Program-made: the position numbers and the translations under genes | DNA from: Acinetobacter populi | GTDB lineage: Bacteria; Pseudomonadota; Gammaproteobacteria; Pseudomonadales; Moraxellaceae | Assembly (NCBI RefSeq): GCF_002174125.1 | Contig: NZ_NEXX01000002.1 | Span: 62,001-126,000, forward strand | Reading direction: 5' to 3' | Length of the DNA stretch: 64,000 bases | Shown: piece by piece, positions 9,568 to 18,534 of the stretch | Layout: every line of letters starts with the position of its first letter | Numbering within the stretch: position 1 is the first letter of the stretch | Notes under the pieces: model-generated | Databases searched by the model: none | Told to the model about the DNA's origin: nothing | The model's input: the letters and a program-made list of their open reading frames with translations, nothing else

Positions 9568-10737
9568 TCAATTTTGGTTTTTATGCTGTAACCATTTCAA
9601 GGGAAATTGTGCCAGTATCAACAACAGTACACCAATCCACGGGGTATAGGCCAGATAACCTTTCCCCACAAACACACTACCAAAGATTTCGCCGAGTGTA
9701 ATACCCAGATTAAAGGCAGAAATATTCAGTCCAGAAGCAAAATCTATCGCTTTAGGTGTCCATTTTTCTGCTGTGGTTAACATGCCGGACTGAAAGCCCG
9801 GAGAAACACCAAAGGCCAGAAATCCCCAGACAAACAACAGAATTAGCATAAATCCTTGTTGTTGCATCAAAAATCCCATCAACAGCAAAACAAGCGTTAA
9901 AGCAAATAGCATCCATCGTGTAGAAGAAGCCCAGCCCAAACGAGAAACAAGACGACCTCCAAAGATATTTCCCAGTAAGGTCGCAATACCAAACAGCACC
10001 AACAATAAATTGGCCATAGACAAGGAGAATCGGGTAATTTCTGTAAGAATCGGAGTAATATAGGTAAATGCAGCAAAACTTGCACCAAAACCTAAAATGG
10101 TAATAATCATCATGGTCAGAATTGGTACAGATTTCAGAGTTTTTAATTGTTCTGCCACGGCTATGGCCGAACCTGTTTTTAAAGTCGGCACCCAAAGATA
10201 AATAGCCAGTAACGATAATATGCCAAGCAGGACAACCGCATAAAACGGATAACGCCAATTGAGTGAATTACCAATCAGACTGCCCAAAGGCACACCAATG
10301 ACCATCGCCAGCGTTAAACCGGAAAACATCAGGGCAATTGCCTGTCCTGCCCGCTCCTTTGCTACCATGGACACAGCAACAGTTGCCCCGATAGCAAAAA
10401 AACTTCCATGAGCAACCGCTGTGATCACTCGCCCCAGCAAGAGAATATCGTAATTTGGTGAAATCGCTGCCAAAACATTGCCGCTGATAAACATCATAAT
10501 CAATGCCAGTAATACGGTCTTTTTGGCAAAGCGTGACAAAAGCAATACCATGATCGGTGTGCCGATTGCCAGTGCCAGCGCATACAGTCCCACCAGACTA
10601 CCGGTTTGCGCCAATGGAACATTCAATGCCGAGGAAATGGTCGGTAAAATTCCGACCACAATAAATTCTGCAATTCCGATCGCAAAGGCTGTGACTGATA
10701 AAGCCCATACGCCCAGATCCGAGCGACTTTTTTGCAT
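9568..10737 (-). CDS. MFS transporter, DHA1/sugar-efflux type
   Basis: 389 residues with about 12 hydrophobic helices. It has the MFS signatures in order: FAIGIAEFIVVGILPTISSA in helix 1, GTPIMVLLLSRFAKKTVLL in the loop 2-3 position, and GRVITAVAHGSFFAIGATVA in helix 4. This pattern is that of the AraJ/YdhP-type drug or sugar exporters. It should be an inner-membrane proton antiporter. It follows the GlcG-like gene on the same strand after about 100 bp. Substrate unknown. Confidence 0.9.
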   Translation of the reverse strand: MQKSRSDLGVWALSVTAFAIGIAEFIVVGILPTISSALNVPLAQTGSLVGLYALALAIGTPIMVLLLSRFAKKTVLLALIMMFISGNVLAAISPNYDILLLGRVITAVAHGSFFAIGATVAVSMVAKERAGQAIALMFSGLTLAMVIGVPLGSLIGNSLNWRYPFYAVVLLGILSLLAIYLWVPTLKTGSAIAVAEQLKTLKSVPILTMMIITILGFGASFAAFTYITPILTEITRFSLSMANLLLVLFGIATLLGNIFGGRLVSRLGWASSTRWMLFALTLVLLLMGFLMQQQGFMLILLFVWGFLAFGVSPGFQSGMLTTAEKWTPKAIDFASGLNISAFNLGITLGEIFGSVFVGKGYLAYTPWIGVLLLILAQFPLKWLQHKNQN

Positions 10738-10841
10738 TTTCTACAAAACTCCATAGATTTTAAATTTTTACTCAAATACTCCTGCAACAAAAATCATATA
10801 ATGAGGGATTTATAATTTTCGTTGCCGTATCCTTTTAAAAT

Positions 10842-11240
10842 TTAATGTCGATCGACAACCTGTAATGCAATCTGCTGATCCGCATCGACTGTGGCACCAG
10901 CAATACCAAGCGCACCAATGGCATTGCCCTGTGCATCATGTAAAACCACGCCGCCACCAAAACTGATCAAACCACCATTGGTTGCTTCGAGTGTATAAAT
11001 AGCACCATCCGGTCTGGCTTGCGCCCCCAGATCAATACTATCGGTACGAAATAAAGCAGCGGTACGGGCTTTTTTAATGGACACATCAATCGGGCCGGCA
11101 GCAGCACCATCCATGCGTAAAAAACCCCGTAATAATCCTGAATCATCAACCACACTAATACAGACCGCAAAACCGTGTTCAGTGGCAATATGCTGGGCTT
11201 TAGCAATGATTTCCTGTGTAACCGATTGCGATAAAGACAT
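10842..11240 (-). CDS. GlcG/HbpS family protein
   Basis: 132 residues, a single GlcG/HbpS-like domain with the typical helix-rich start (TQEIIAKAQHIATEHGF), then VVDDSGLLRGFLRMDGA, KKARTAALF and a GGGVVLHDAQGNAIGALGIA ending. Members bind small ligands; HbpS binds haem, while most GlcG-like proteins sit in catabolic operons without a proven role. AAGGAG stands 9 bases before the ATG. It lies between an IclR regulator and an MFS exporter on the same strand, which suggests one catabolic unit. No secretion signal, unlike HbpS. Confidence 0.85.
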   Translation of the reverse strand: MSLSQSVTQEIIAKAQHIATEHGFAVCISVVDDSGLLRGFLRMDGAAAGPIDVSIKKARTAALFRTDSIDLGAQARPDGAIYTLEATNGGLISFGGGVVLHDAQGNAIGALGIAGATVDADQQIALQVVDRH

Positions 11241-11330
11241 GATAAAAACTCCTTAACAACATTAAAAATCAAGAAGTCACTATCTTTAAATGTTTAGGCA
11301 TCAAAAGAAACAGTATGCGATTGATTCCTG

Positions 11331-12050
11331 TTAAAGTTTGAGATGATCAAACTTTTCACTAATTAATTGCTTTGCCATCTGTTCAAGTTTGATTTTATCC
11401 AGACGAAAACTCGGGCCTGCGGTTCCCAGGGCGGCCACCACCTTGCCCTGATAACGCAGTGGTAAAGCCAGACAGCATAAGTCCGGTTCCGCCTCGCCCA
11501 GATCCAGTGCATAATTATTTTGAGCAATCAAGATCAATTCCTGTTCCAGCGCAGGAGAAACCAGACTAGCCTTGCGTAAACTGCGTAATAACTGTACATC
11601 ATTGGCCAATAGGACTTTACCAATTGCTGAGGTCGTCAGACTTTCACGCAATCCCCGTGGACTGGCAAAGCGTAAATTATTCTGCCCTTCTATGGCATCA
11701 ATATATAGATATTCCCTTGTCCCACATGGCACGGCCAGATAACAGGTTTCCTGACTAATCTGTTGCAAGGCATGTAAAACAGGTGTAAATAAGCAACGCA
11801 ACTGTTGATCTGCATCTGCCAATGGCTGGGCAATTTCACGTAACCTTAATCCCAGCGCATAGCTATTGTCTTTCTTAATGATATAACCTAGCGTTGCAAG
11901 GGTATTGAGCAAACCATGCAAGGTACTTTTATGTAAACCGGTCTGTTTCACCAGATCAACCAGCCGCATTTTTCCGCCTGCCGCAGAAATGATTTCAAGG
12001 AGAATCATTGCCCGTTCTACAGACTGAATCTTTCGATTTTCATTGACCAT
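11331..12050 (-). CDS. IclR family transcriptional regulator
   Basis: 239 residues. The N-terminal winged helix-turn-helix (about 8-70) reads IQSVERAMILLEIISAAGGK, then LVDLVKQTGLHKSTLHGLLNTL. The C-terminal IclR effector-binding domain follows, with TSAIGKVLLAND and CCLALPLRYQGKVVAALGTAG. It is upstream of, and co-directional with, the GlcG-like and MFS genes, and diverges from the GntR gene, so it probably controls the adjacent catabolic genes in response to an aromatic or sugar-derived effector. The effector is unknown. Confidence 0.9.
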   Translation of the reverse strand: MVNENRKIQSVERAMILLEIISAAGGKMRLVDLVKQTGLHKSTLHGLLNTLATLGYIIKKDNSYALGLRLREIAQPLADADQQLRCLFTPVLHALQQISQETCYLAVPCGTREYLYIDAIEGQNNLRFASPRGLRESLTTSAIGKVLLANDVQLLRSLRKASLVSPALEQELILIAQNNYALDLGEAEPDLCCLALPLRYQGKVVAALGTAGPSFRLDKIKLEQMAKQLISEKFDHLKL

Positions 12051-12303
12051 ATATTGATTTACTCATTTGGCAATACATTTTGCCATTTTGGATACTGTAC
12101 ATCATGCAACAGCAAATACTTGAAGTCATTAAAGATCAAATTGATAAATAGCAAGATGAATTAAAAAAATTATTTATCAATCACATAAATAAATTTAAAC
12201 AAGAGAAGCAACCTATTTATCCGATATATAATATATTCTATTCTAGAGATATTGAAGATTTGTGCGTATACTTAGGCCATGTTCCTTTCTCATCTTTTCT
12301 GAT

Positions 12304-12975
12304 ATGTCATCTGAAAAAAACTTTGAAGTCATTAATAAAGGTAATTTAAGCGATAGTGTTTATGAAGCCCTACGTCTGGCACTTATCGATGGACAGTATG
12401 AACCGGGTGACCGTTTGCGTCCGACCCAGATTGCCAAAGCCATGGGGGTGTCCATTACACCCGTTAGGGAAGCAATTTTTCGTTTGGTCAGTGACCAGGC
12501 CCTACAGATTAAGGCTGCTACCTCAATTTATGTTCCCGTATTGACCCATGAACAGTTACAGGAAATTCAGCGTATTCGTTTTTTACTTGAGGGTGAAGCT
12601 GCTGCGATGGCAGCAATAAAAATTACCCCAGAAGAACTTCAGGCACTGGAAAACATTCAGGATGAATTTCAGAAAATTGTACCGGTAGATTCAAAAAAAG
12701 CGGCTGAGCTGAATAAACTGTTTCATTTTGGTGTGATTAACGCTGCACATAGTCCGCTGATTTCCAAAACGCTGGAAAATATGTGGATTATGATGGGACC
12801 AATTTTACGCAGTTTTCATGTCAATACGCCACGTAAAGAACTGGAAAGTGATCAGCATTATCATTTTTATGTGCTGGATGCACTGCGTAATCACGATGCA
12901 GATGCAGCAAGAAAAGCCATACAAGACGATATTGAATGGGGCAAAACCATGCTGAACTGGACTGCCGCAATTTAA
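12304..12975 (+). CDS. GntR family regulator, FadR/FCD subfamily
   Basis: 223 residues from ATG 12304 (MSSEKNFEVINKG). A longer reading from 12262 adds a hydrophobic, unconserved 14-residue piece and is unlikely. The GntR winged helix-turn-helix covers about 15-75 (EPGDRLRPTQIAKAMGVS, then TPVREAIFRL). The all-helical FCD ligand-binding domain covers about 85-215, with the usual metal-ligand histidines in the FHFGVINAAHSPLI and HYHFYVLDAL segments. Such proteins repress sugar-acid or organic-acid catabolic operons. It diverges from iclR and faces the SDR-to-GldA operon, its likely target. Confidence 0.88.
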   Translation: MSSEKNFEVINKGNLSDSVYEALRLALIDGQYEPGDRLRPTQIAKAMGVSITPVREAIFRLVSDQALQIKAATSIYVPVLTHEQLQEIQRIRFLLEGEAAAMAAIKITPEELQALENIQDEFQKIVPVDSKKAAELNKLFHFGVINAAHSPLISKTLENMWIMMGPILRSFHVNTPRKELESDQHYHFYVLDALRNHDADAARKAIQDDIEWGKTMLNWTAAI

Positions 12976-13004
12976 AAAGTAATGTGGGATTGTACAAGTT
13001 AAAA

Positions 13005-13044
13005 CATTTACAGTCTTTTTAATCAAAACAATAGACTGTAAATG
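13005..13044. terminator. Shared hairpin between convergent GntR and SDR genes
   Basis: A 12-bp perfect inverted repeat, CATTTACAGTCT at 13005-13016 and AGACTGTAAATG at 13033-13044, with a 16-base loop. T-tracts are weak. It sits between two convergent stop codons, which favours a terminator role. Confidence 0.55.
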
Positions 13045-13065
13045 TAATGGATATCAGACTATGGC

Positions 13066-13761
13066 TTAAGCGATACTGTAACCACCGTCTACTGGTAAAA
13101 CAGCACCATGAATATAACTGGCATGTGCCGATAATAAAAAAATAATGACCTGTGCAATTTCTGTCGGCTGTGCCCAGCGTCCAAGCGGAATCCGATCAAT
13201 AATTTTCTGATAACGCTCCGGATCATTTTTGGCGGTTGCACCCATTGCAGTATCAATCCAGCCGGGCGCAACTGCATTTACACGTACACCTTTTGCACCC
13301 AATGCGACAGCTAGCGATCGGGTCAATGCCGCAACACCAGCTTTTGATGCCGCATAAGCTGGTGACTGTGCCGAACCAAAAAAACTCCACATTGAGGCAA
13401 TATGAATAATCGATCCTTTTGCCTGAATTAGTTTATCCTGTAATAAGGTGGTAATCGCAAAGGCTGTATTAAGATTAACCTCCATCACTTTTTCAAAGAT
13501 CGGTATTTCCCATTCCTGTTTTTGTTTGATCATACCGGCACAATGAATCAGCGCATCGACCTTTGGCTCATGATCAAAAATCTTTTTGACCTGATCCAGA
13601 TCACAAATATCAACCTCATAAAAATGAAATTGATCGGAAATTACCTGCTCAGATTGCAAACCCAGAGCAACTACACGCCAACCATGCTCAAGTAATAATG
13701 AAGCGGTGGCTAATCCAATACCTGTACCGCCACCGGTAATCACAGCTGTTTTTATCTCCAT
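13066..13761 (-). CDS. Short-chain dehydrogenase/reductase (SDR)
   Basis: 231 residues, classical SDR. The nucleotide-binding motif TGGGTGIG is at 9-16, HCAG at about 73-76, catalytic Ser123, and Tyr136-x3-Lys140 in SPAYAASKAG. The end PVDGGYSIA is typical. It would oxidise or reduce a small alcohol/ketone with NAD(P). It is the last gene of the run GldA-like, transketolase N, transketolase C, symporter, SDR, all on the minus strand, so it probably acts on an intermediate of the same pathway. Substrate unknown. Confidence 0.9.
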   Translation of the reverse strand: MEIKTAVITGGGTGIGLATASLLLEHGWRVVALGLQSEQVISDQFHFYEVDICDLDQVKKIFDHEPKVDALIHCAGMIKQKQEWEIPIFEKVMEVNLNTAFAITTLLQDKLIQAKGSIIHIASMWSFFGSAQSPAYAASKAGVAALTRSLAVALGAKGVRVNAVAPGWIDTAMGATAKNDPERYQKIIDRIPLGRWAQPTEIAQVIIFLLSAHASYIHGAVLPVDGGYSIA

Positions 13762-13885
13762 GATTCAATATCCTGTGTTTATATGGGTTGCTTTATCCAG
13801 CAAATCACTGAAAAGATGACTGAAAGCACTTCATTCAGATTGTTCCTTCAAATCATCTTTTGCAGTACCCTTTTATTTCATGCAA

Positions 13886-15310
13886 TTAAGACTTTTCTGC
13901 TTTAAGGGTAGAAGAACTCCCCTGTTCTATTGCATTCAATGCGTTCTTTTCATCAATTGCATTTTCTGGCGTATATAAAGAACGGCCTCTGGTTTCCGGT
14001 GAAATATAAATACCAATTAAACTGAGACTCATGATAAACATCATATAAATCGCCACAGGCAACCAACTATTGGAAAAAGCTGTTAATAATGCAGAGCATA
14101 CCATTGGGCCAATCCCACCACCAAACACAGCCGACATTTCACGTCCCAGTGTAACGCCAGCATAGCGATATTTAGAACCAAACAACTCAGGGAAATAGGC
14201 TGCTTGTGCACTTACTGTACCTTCTGCGGCAAAGATAAAGCCGAAGATAATCACCAGCATGATATACAGTGTATTTCCTGTTTCCAGTAACATAAACATT
14301 GGAATGGTGGCAAAAAATAATGTGGTATGAATGAAATACATGATTTTCTTGCGGCCATAAATATCCGATGCCCGACCAATCAATACCGAGGTAAATGCAG
14401 CGATCGTGGCGCCGACCAAAAGTGTCTTGGGAATAAATGACGCATTGACTTTGACCACTGATACCAAAAAAGAACCAATAAATGCCTGATAAATATATGA
14501 ATGACCATTTGCACCTACATTCATCAGAAATACACGGAATATGGTACGTTTACCATCACGAAATACTTCACGTAAGGGAATAGCTTTCTCCTGTTTGGCA
14601 TGACGTTTTTTCTCGACAAAAACAGGCGATTCTTTTAATCCGCGTCGTATCAGCCAAGCTACAAAAGTCACAAATATCGAACTAAAGAATACCAACCGCC
14701 AGCCCCAAGCATAAAAATCCGGTTCGGGCAAAAGCTGAACCAGAATCCATGCCAAGGCACCCAGTGCCGTACCAACCGATGCACCAACCCAGACCAGCGA
14801 AGCCATTTTCCCTCGCTTGTTAGGTAAGGCTGTTTCTGTTAATAGTACCGTTGCACCTGCCATTTCTGCACCAGCACCAAACCCTTGCATAAAACGGCAA
14901 ATCACCAGTAATAACGGCGCGAACAAGCCGATTTGATCATAAGATGGTATCAATCCCATGGCAAAGGTAGCAAAGCCCATCAAATATAAAGTTGCAACCA
15001 ATACCCATTTTCGTCCCAGTTTTTCACCATATTTGGAAAAGAAAATTCCGCCTAATGGCCGTGCCAAAAAACCCACAGCGAAGGTGGAAAAACTCGCCAG
15101 ATAACCGACTGCTGGAGAAACATTTGGGAAAAAAATATGGTTAAACACCAAAGCTGCTGCTGTACCATAAATAATAAAATCGTATTGTTCCAATGCTGTA
15201 CCGACAGCACCGCCCCATGCCGCAACTTTGCGGTCATGGTCAGTAATTTGAACTGTATTTTCATCCTCAGGATGCTGCTGTTGAGGATTGTTCGTGGATA
15301 TCCTATCCAT
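13886..15310 (-). CDS. MFS transporter, metabolite:H+ symporter (MHS) type
   Basis: 474 residues, 12 predicted membrane helices. The helix 1-2 region (GTALEQYDFIIYGTAAALVF), the loop GFLARPLGGIFFSKYGEKLG and GRKWVL, and helix 4 CRFMQGFGAGAEMAGATVLL match the MHS subfamily (ShiA, ProP, KgtP). Members import organic acids or polyol-like compounds with protons at the inner membrane. It lies between the transketolase and SDR genes in one run, so it most likely imports the pathway substrate. The ligand cannot be read from the sequence. Confidence 0.9.
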   Translation of the reverse strand: MDRISTNNPQQQHPEDENTVQITDHDRKVAAWGGAVGTALEQYDFIIYGTAAALVFNHIFFPNVSPAVGYLASFSTFAVGFLARPLGGIFFSKYGEKLGRKWVLVATLYLMGFATFAMGLIPSYDQIGLFAPLLLVICRFMQGFGAGAEMAGATVLLTETALPNKRGKMASLVWVGASVGTALGALAWILVQLLPEPDFYAWGWRLVFFSSIFVTFVAWLIRRGLKESPVFVEKKRHAKQEKAIPLREVFRDGKRTIFRVFLMNVGANGHSYIYQAFIGSFLVSVVKVNASFIPKTLLVGATIAAFTSVLIGRASDIYGRKKIMYFIHTTLFFATIPMFMLLETGNTLYIMLVIIFGFIFAAEGTVSAQAAYFPELFGSKYRYAGVTLGREMSAVFGGGIGPMVCSALLTAFSNSWLPVAIYMMFIMSLSLIGIYISPETRGRSLYTPENAIDEKNALNAIEQGSSSTLKAEKS

Positions 15311-15349
15311 AATATTCTCCGCATCTGATCGGTCATAACCAGATCTATG

Positions 15350-16369
15350 TCATGATTGATTGAGAAATTCCAAAGCGACGTCCTTGATCCCCTCACTATC
15401 CAGACGATAGTGATGGTAAAGATGAGTCGGTGGTGCAATCAGGCTATATTCATCATAAATTCCATGGCGTTTTAATTTTCCTGCATAGCCATGTTCACTA
15501 ATGACTTCGGCAACCGCAGCACCCAGTCCACCTAAAACATTATGTTCCTCTACCGTCATCATGCGACTAGACGCAGCGGCTGCCTGTAAAATTGCCTCGG
15601 CATCAATCGGCTTAATCGAGGCCATATTGATCACACCAACAGAAAGTCCCTGCTGTTGTAACAATTTTGCTGCTGCCAAAGATTCATAGACTGTCATGCC
15701 GCAGGCAATAATATTTAGATCACTGCCTAGTTGATGAATTTTGGCCTTACCAAACTCAAATTCAGGTTCAGATTCATAAACGACAGGATCACGCCCACGA
15801 CCAATCCGGAAATAAATCGGCTTGTCATAGTGTGCTGATGCTTTAATCGCAGCTTTTAACTCATTGCCATCAGCAGGTGAAATTACGGCCAGATCGGCAA
15901 TCGAACGCATGGTTCCAATATCTTCGGTTGCATGATGTGATGTACCATAGAATCCCAGAGAGATACCCGTATGATGACCAATCAAACGAACTGGCAAAGC
16001 TGAATAAGCAATATCCATACGAATCTGTTCACAACACAGTAATCCAAGAAACGATGCAAAAGTTGCGACAAAAGGCATCACGCCAGAAGTTGCCATACCT
16101 GCCGCGGCAGAAACCATATTCTGTTCGGAAATACCAAAAGCAATATAACGCTCCGGATAAGCAGCCGAAAAACGGTTCAAGCCATTGGAATATTGTAAAT
16201 CTGCCGAACCGGCAACTACCGGATACCCCTGTTCAACCAGTTCAATCAGAGCATCAGATAAATAATCCAGACCTGGATTTTTGGCATTGAGTTCACGATA
16301 CTGCCAAGACTGGGGTGATAACTGATGTGGCTGTTGAGGCGACAATTGTGATGTTGATTGGCTACTCAT
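15350..16369 (-). CDS. Transketolase C-terminal subunit
   Basis: 339 residues covering the pyrimidine-binding and C-terminal domains of transketolase. The TPP-activating glutamate lies in FGISEQNMVSAAAGMATSGV. FATFASFLGLLCCEQIRMDI and HHTGISLGFYGTSHHATEDI are typical of split transketolases. The last domain has TVEEHNVLGGLGAAVAEVI. It must pair with the N-terminal subunit encoded immediately upstream; AAGGAG lies just before the ATG. Together they move two-carbon ketol units between sugars. Split transketolases often serve dedicated catabolic routes rather than the main pentose phosphate pathway. Confidence 0.92.
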   Translation of the reverse strand: MSSQSTSQLSPQQPHQLSPQSWQYRELNAKNPGLDYLSDALIELVEQGYPVVAGSADLQYSNGLNRFSAAYPERYIAFGISEQNMVSAAAGMATSGVMPFVATFASFLGLLCCEQIRMDIAYSALPVRLIGHHTGISLGFYGTSHHATEDIGTMRSIADLAVISPADGNELKAAIKASAHYDKPIYFRIGRGRDPVVYESEPEFEFGKAKIHQLGSDLNIIACGMTVYESLAAAKLLQQQGLSVGVINMASIKPIDAEAILQAAAASSRMMTVEEHNVLGGLGAAVAEVISEHGYAGKLKRHGIYDEYSLIAPPTHLYHHYRLDSEGIKDVALEFLNQS

Positions 16370-17254
16370 TTAAATCTCCTTATTCTCTATTTCCTGTAAT
16401 GCCTTTTCTGCATCTTCCGGCGACAAATAGCCCAAATGCCAGCCCGGTTCGATTTCCATGTAAGAAACACCTTTCCCTTTTAAGGTATTGGCAATAATAC
16501 ATACTGGCGTTTTTCGGTTTTGGTCTGCTTTTACTTGTCTGAGTAATGTGGTCAATTGTTGAATATTATGTCCATCCACCACATGTGTTTCCCAGCCAAA
16601 AGCCTGCCACTTGTCTGCCAGAGGTTCAATATTGATCACATCATTAACTTTGCCATCCAGCTGATAACCATTGCGATCCACAATAGCAATCAAACGATTT
16701 AACTGGTGATGTGAAGCACTTAATGCTGCTTCCCAAACCTGCCCTTCCTGCATTTCACCATCGCCCATTAATACAAATACCTCATGCGCAATACCGGTAT
16801 AGCGTTGTGCCAGTGTCATACCAACACCTGCGGATAAAGCATGACCAATTGAGCCAGAAGAAAAATCAATTCCTGGGACTTTCTTCATATCAGGGTGGTC
16901 GCCCAACGGACTACCTAAGCGGGTATAATCCTCCAACCATGCTTTTGGAAAGAAATCCAGCTCTGCCAGAATCGGGAATTGCCCTACTGCCGCATGCCCT
17001 TTACCCATGAGAAAACGATCTCTTTCAGGCCATTTAGGCTCCCCGACCTTAATATTCATCACGTCATAATATAAAGCGGCAAAAATTTCGGCACATGAAA
17101 AGACCGAGGAGTAATGTCCAGTCTTGGCAATTTCAATTAAACGAATGGTTTCCTTGCGAATAAATTTCGCCTTCTCTTTTAAAAATGCAATTTCTTGTGC
17201 TGTGGGTTGATATTGCATCTGCTCAGTGTTCCTTACTTGTGCTTGCGAGATCAT
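16370..17254 (-). CDS. Transketolase N-terminal subunit
   Basis: 294 residues: the pyrophosphate-binding domain. MGDGEMQEGQVWEAALSASH is the GDG-x(23-26)-N thiamine/Mg motif, ending in DRNGYQLDG. MGKGHAAVGQFPILAELDFF and GSIGHALSAGVGMTLAQRY are also diagnostic. Its ATG abuts the stop codon of the GldA-like gene, with GGAGAG of the ribosome-binding site inside that gene, so the two are translationally linked. The stop codon abuts the C-subunit ATG. A second ATG 12 codons in (MQYQPTAQEI) could also be the start. Confidence 0.92.
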   Translation of the reverse strand: MISQAQVRNTEQMQYQPTAQEIAFLKEKAKFIRKETIRLIEIAKTGHYSSVFSCAEIFAALYYDVMNIKVGEPKWPERDRFLMGKGHAAVGQFPILAELDFFPKAWLEDYTRLGSPLGDHPDMKKVPGIDFSSGSIGHALSAGVGMTLAQRYTGIAHEVFVLMGDGEMQEGQVWEAALSASHHQLNRLIAIVDRNGYQLDGKVNDVINIEPLADKWQAFGWETHVVDGHNIQQLTTLLRQVKADQNRKTPVCIIANTLKGKGVSYMEIEPGWHLGYLSPEDAEKALQEIENKEI

Positions 17255-18343
17255 TTATCTCTCCTGTCTATCCAAATTTTCAATGTGCTGCATGGCAGCA
17301 ACCAAATCCTGTTGTGTCAGTACACTGGAAAAATTTTTACAATGTGGTGCAGCCAGTGTTAAATCTGCAATGGTGTGCAATGTAGCTGTATCAATCTGGG
17401 TTAATCCCAATTGTTTTAAAGCAACCGGTAATCCAATTTTTTTATAGAAAATAATAAGTTGATCAAGTTCTTCGTGTTGCTGATCAAGATATAGCTGTAC
17501 CAGTAAACCATAGGCAACCTGTAAGCCATGCATTTGCCGTGATGTTTCCGGTATGGCAGTTAATCCACGGGTCATGGCATGGGCAATGGATAAACCACCA
17601 CTTTCAAAAGCCAGTCCACTCATCAAAATACTGGCTTCCAGAATCATTTCCAGCGCATCACTGGATTTTCCTGTTCCGGCAATTGCTAACGCGGCCTGTG
17701 CATGTTGCTGAATCTGCTCAAAGCAGGCATCACCTATTGCAACAGCGGTTATTGACGAACGGGTGGCAAACATATTCTTGCCTTGACTTTGCAAACAGGC
17801 TCGCGCCTCAAATTTTTTGGAAATTGCATCGCCAATTCCGGCAAGTAAAAACTTTTTCGGTGCTTTGGAAATAATTTGGCTATCAACAATCACTGCCCAG
17901 GGACTAAAGTCCAGATGCCCGACATAATCCATTTGATGATGGTCGGTATACACCACATAGTTCTTCGAGGTGGGTGCATCATTTGATGCCACAGTCGGGA
18001 TGGTAATAAAAGGTAGATTGAACTGGTGTGCGAGTGCCTTACCTGCATCAATCGACAGTCCCCCACCAGCAGCCAGCACTATATCAGGAATATTCGGTCT
18101 GACCTGATCAAACATATGCTGCAAATGCGTGCTAGTAATCGCTTGATCAAAAACCACAAAATCAATGGCTAAATTTTTTTGTTTGGCTTGTGCCTGTAGC
18201 GTCGGCTGAATCAGATCTAAAACAAAGGCGTCTGTCACCACACAAATGTTTTGGTGATTGGGATTAAGCCAGTTCAGCGCTTCATTTAATACGCCCCATC
18301 CTTGTATATAACGCATCGGCGAACCAAAGACCAATCTCTCCAT
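17255..18343 (-). CDS. Iron/zinc-containing alcohol dehydrogenase, glycerol dehydrogenase-like
   Basis: About 362 residues from ATG 18343 (MERLVFGSPMRYIQGWGVL). A TTG further upstream (18364) is open, but AGGGAAG inside that extension is 8 bases from the ATG and marks it as the true start. The family shows in AAGGGLSIDAGKALAH (NAD site) and FITIPTVASNDAPTS. Metal-ligand histidines are in GLSIAHAMTRG and MHGLQVAYG, with an aspartate in GIGDAISKKFEAR. GldA relatives oxidise glycerol or other polyols to ketoses with NAD. First gene of the transketolase operon: it probably makes the ketose used by the transketolase. Confidence 0.9.
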   Translation of the reverse strand: MERLVFGSPMRYIQGWGVLNEALNWLNPNHQNICVVTDAFVLDLIQPTLQAQAKQKNLAIDFVVFDQAITSTHLQHMFDQVRPNIPDIVLAAGGGLSIDAGKALAHQFNLPFITIPTVASNDAPTSKNYVVYTDHHQMDYVGHLDFSPWAVIVDSQIISKAPKKFLLAGIGDAISKKFEARACLQSQGKNMFATRSSITAVAIGDACFEQIQQHAQAALAIAGTGKSSDALEMILEASILMSGLAFESGGLSIAHAMTRGLTAIPETSRQMHGLQVAYGLLVQLYLDQQHEELDQLIIFYKKIGLPVALKQLGLTQIDTATLHTIADLTLAAPHCKNFSSVLTQQDLVAAMQHIENLDRQER

Positions 18344-18534
18344 ATCGTTTATCTTCCCTAACAATGATATTTAATATAAGATATATCATATATTACATGA
18401 TAAATTCATTTTGCAAATAGATTGTTTGAAAATTTCATGCAATTAACATTTAAGAATATGATTTATCAGTAATTTTAATTCAATGATCAGCACGGATCAG
18501 ATACTATCAGTCATCATCACAGGAATAGATAAAT

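Noticed and set aside
12103..12303. A frame beginning MQQQILEVIKDQIDK upstream of the GntR gene, faintly like a glutaredoxin start
   Set aside because: It stops after 15 codons and no CGFS or other motif follows; probably chance in the divergent promoter region.
18344..18364. N-terminal extension of the GldA-like protein from a TTG
   Set aside because: The extension contains the ribosome-binding site AGGGAAG for the ATG at 18343.
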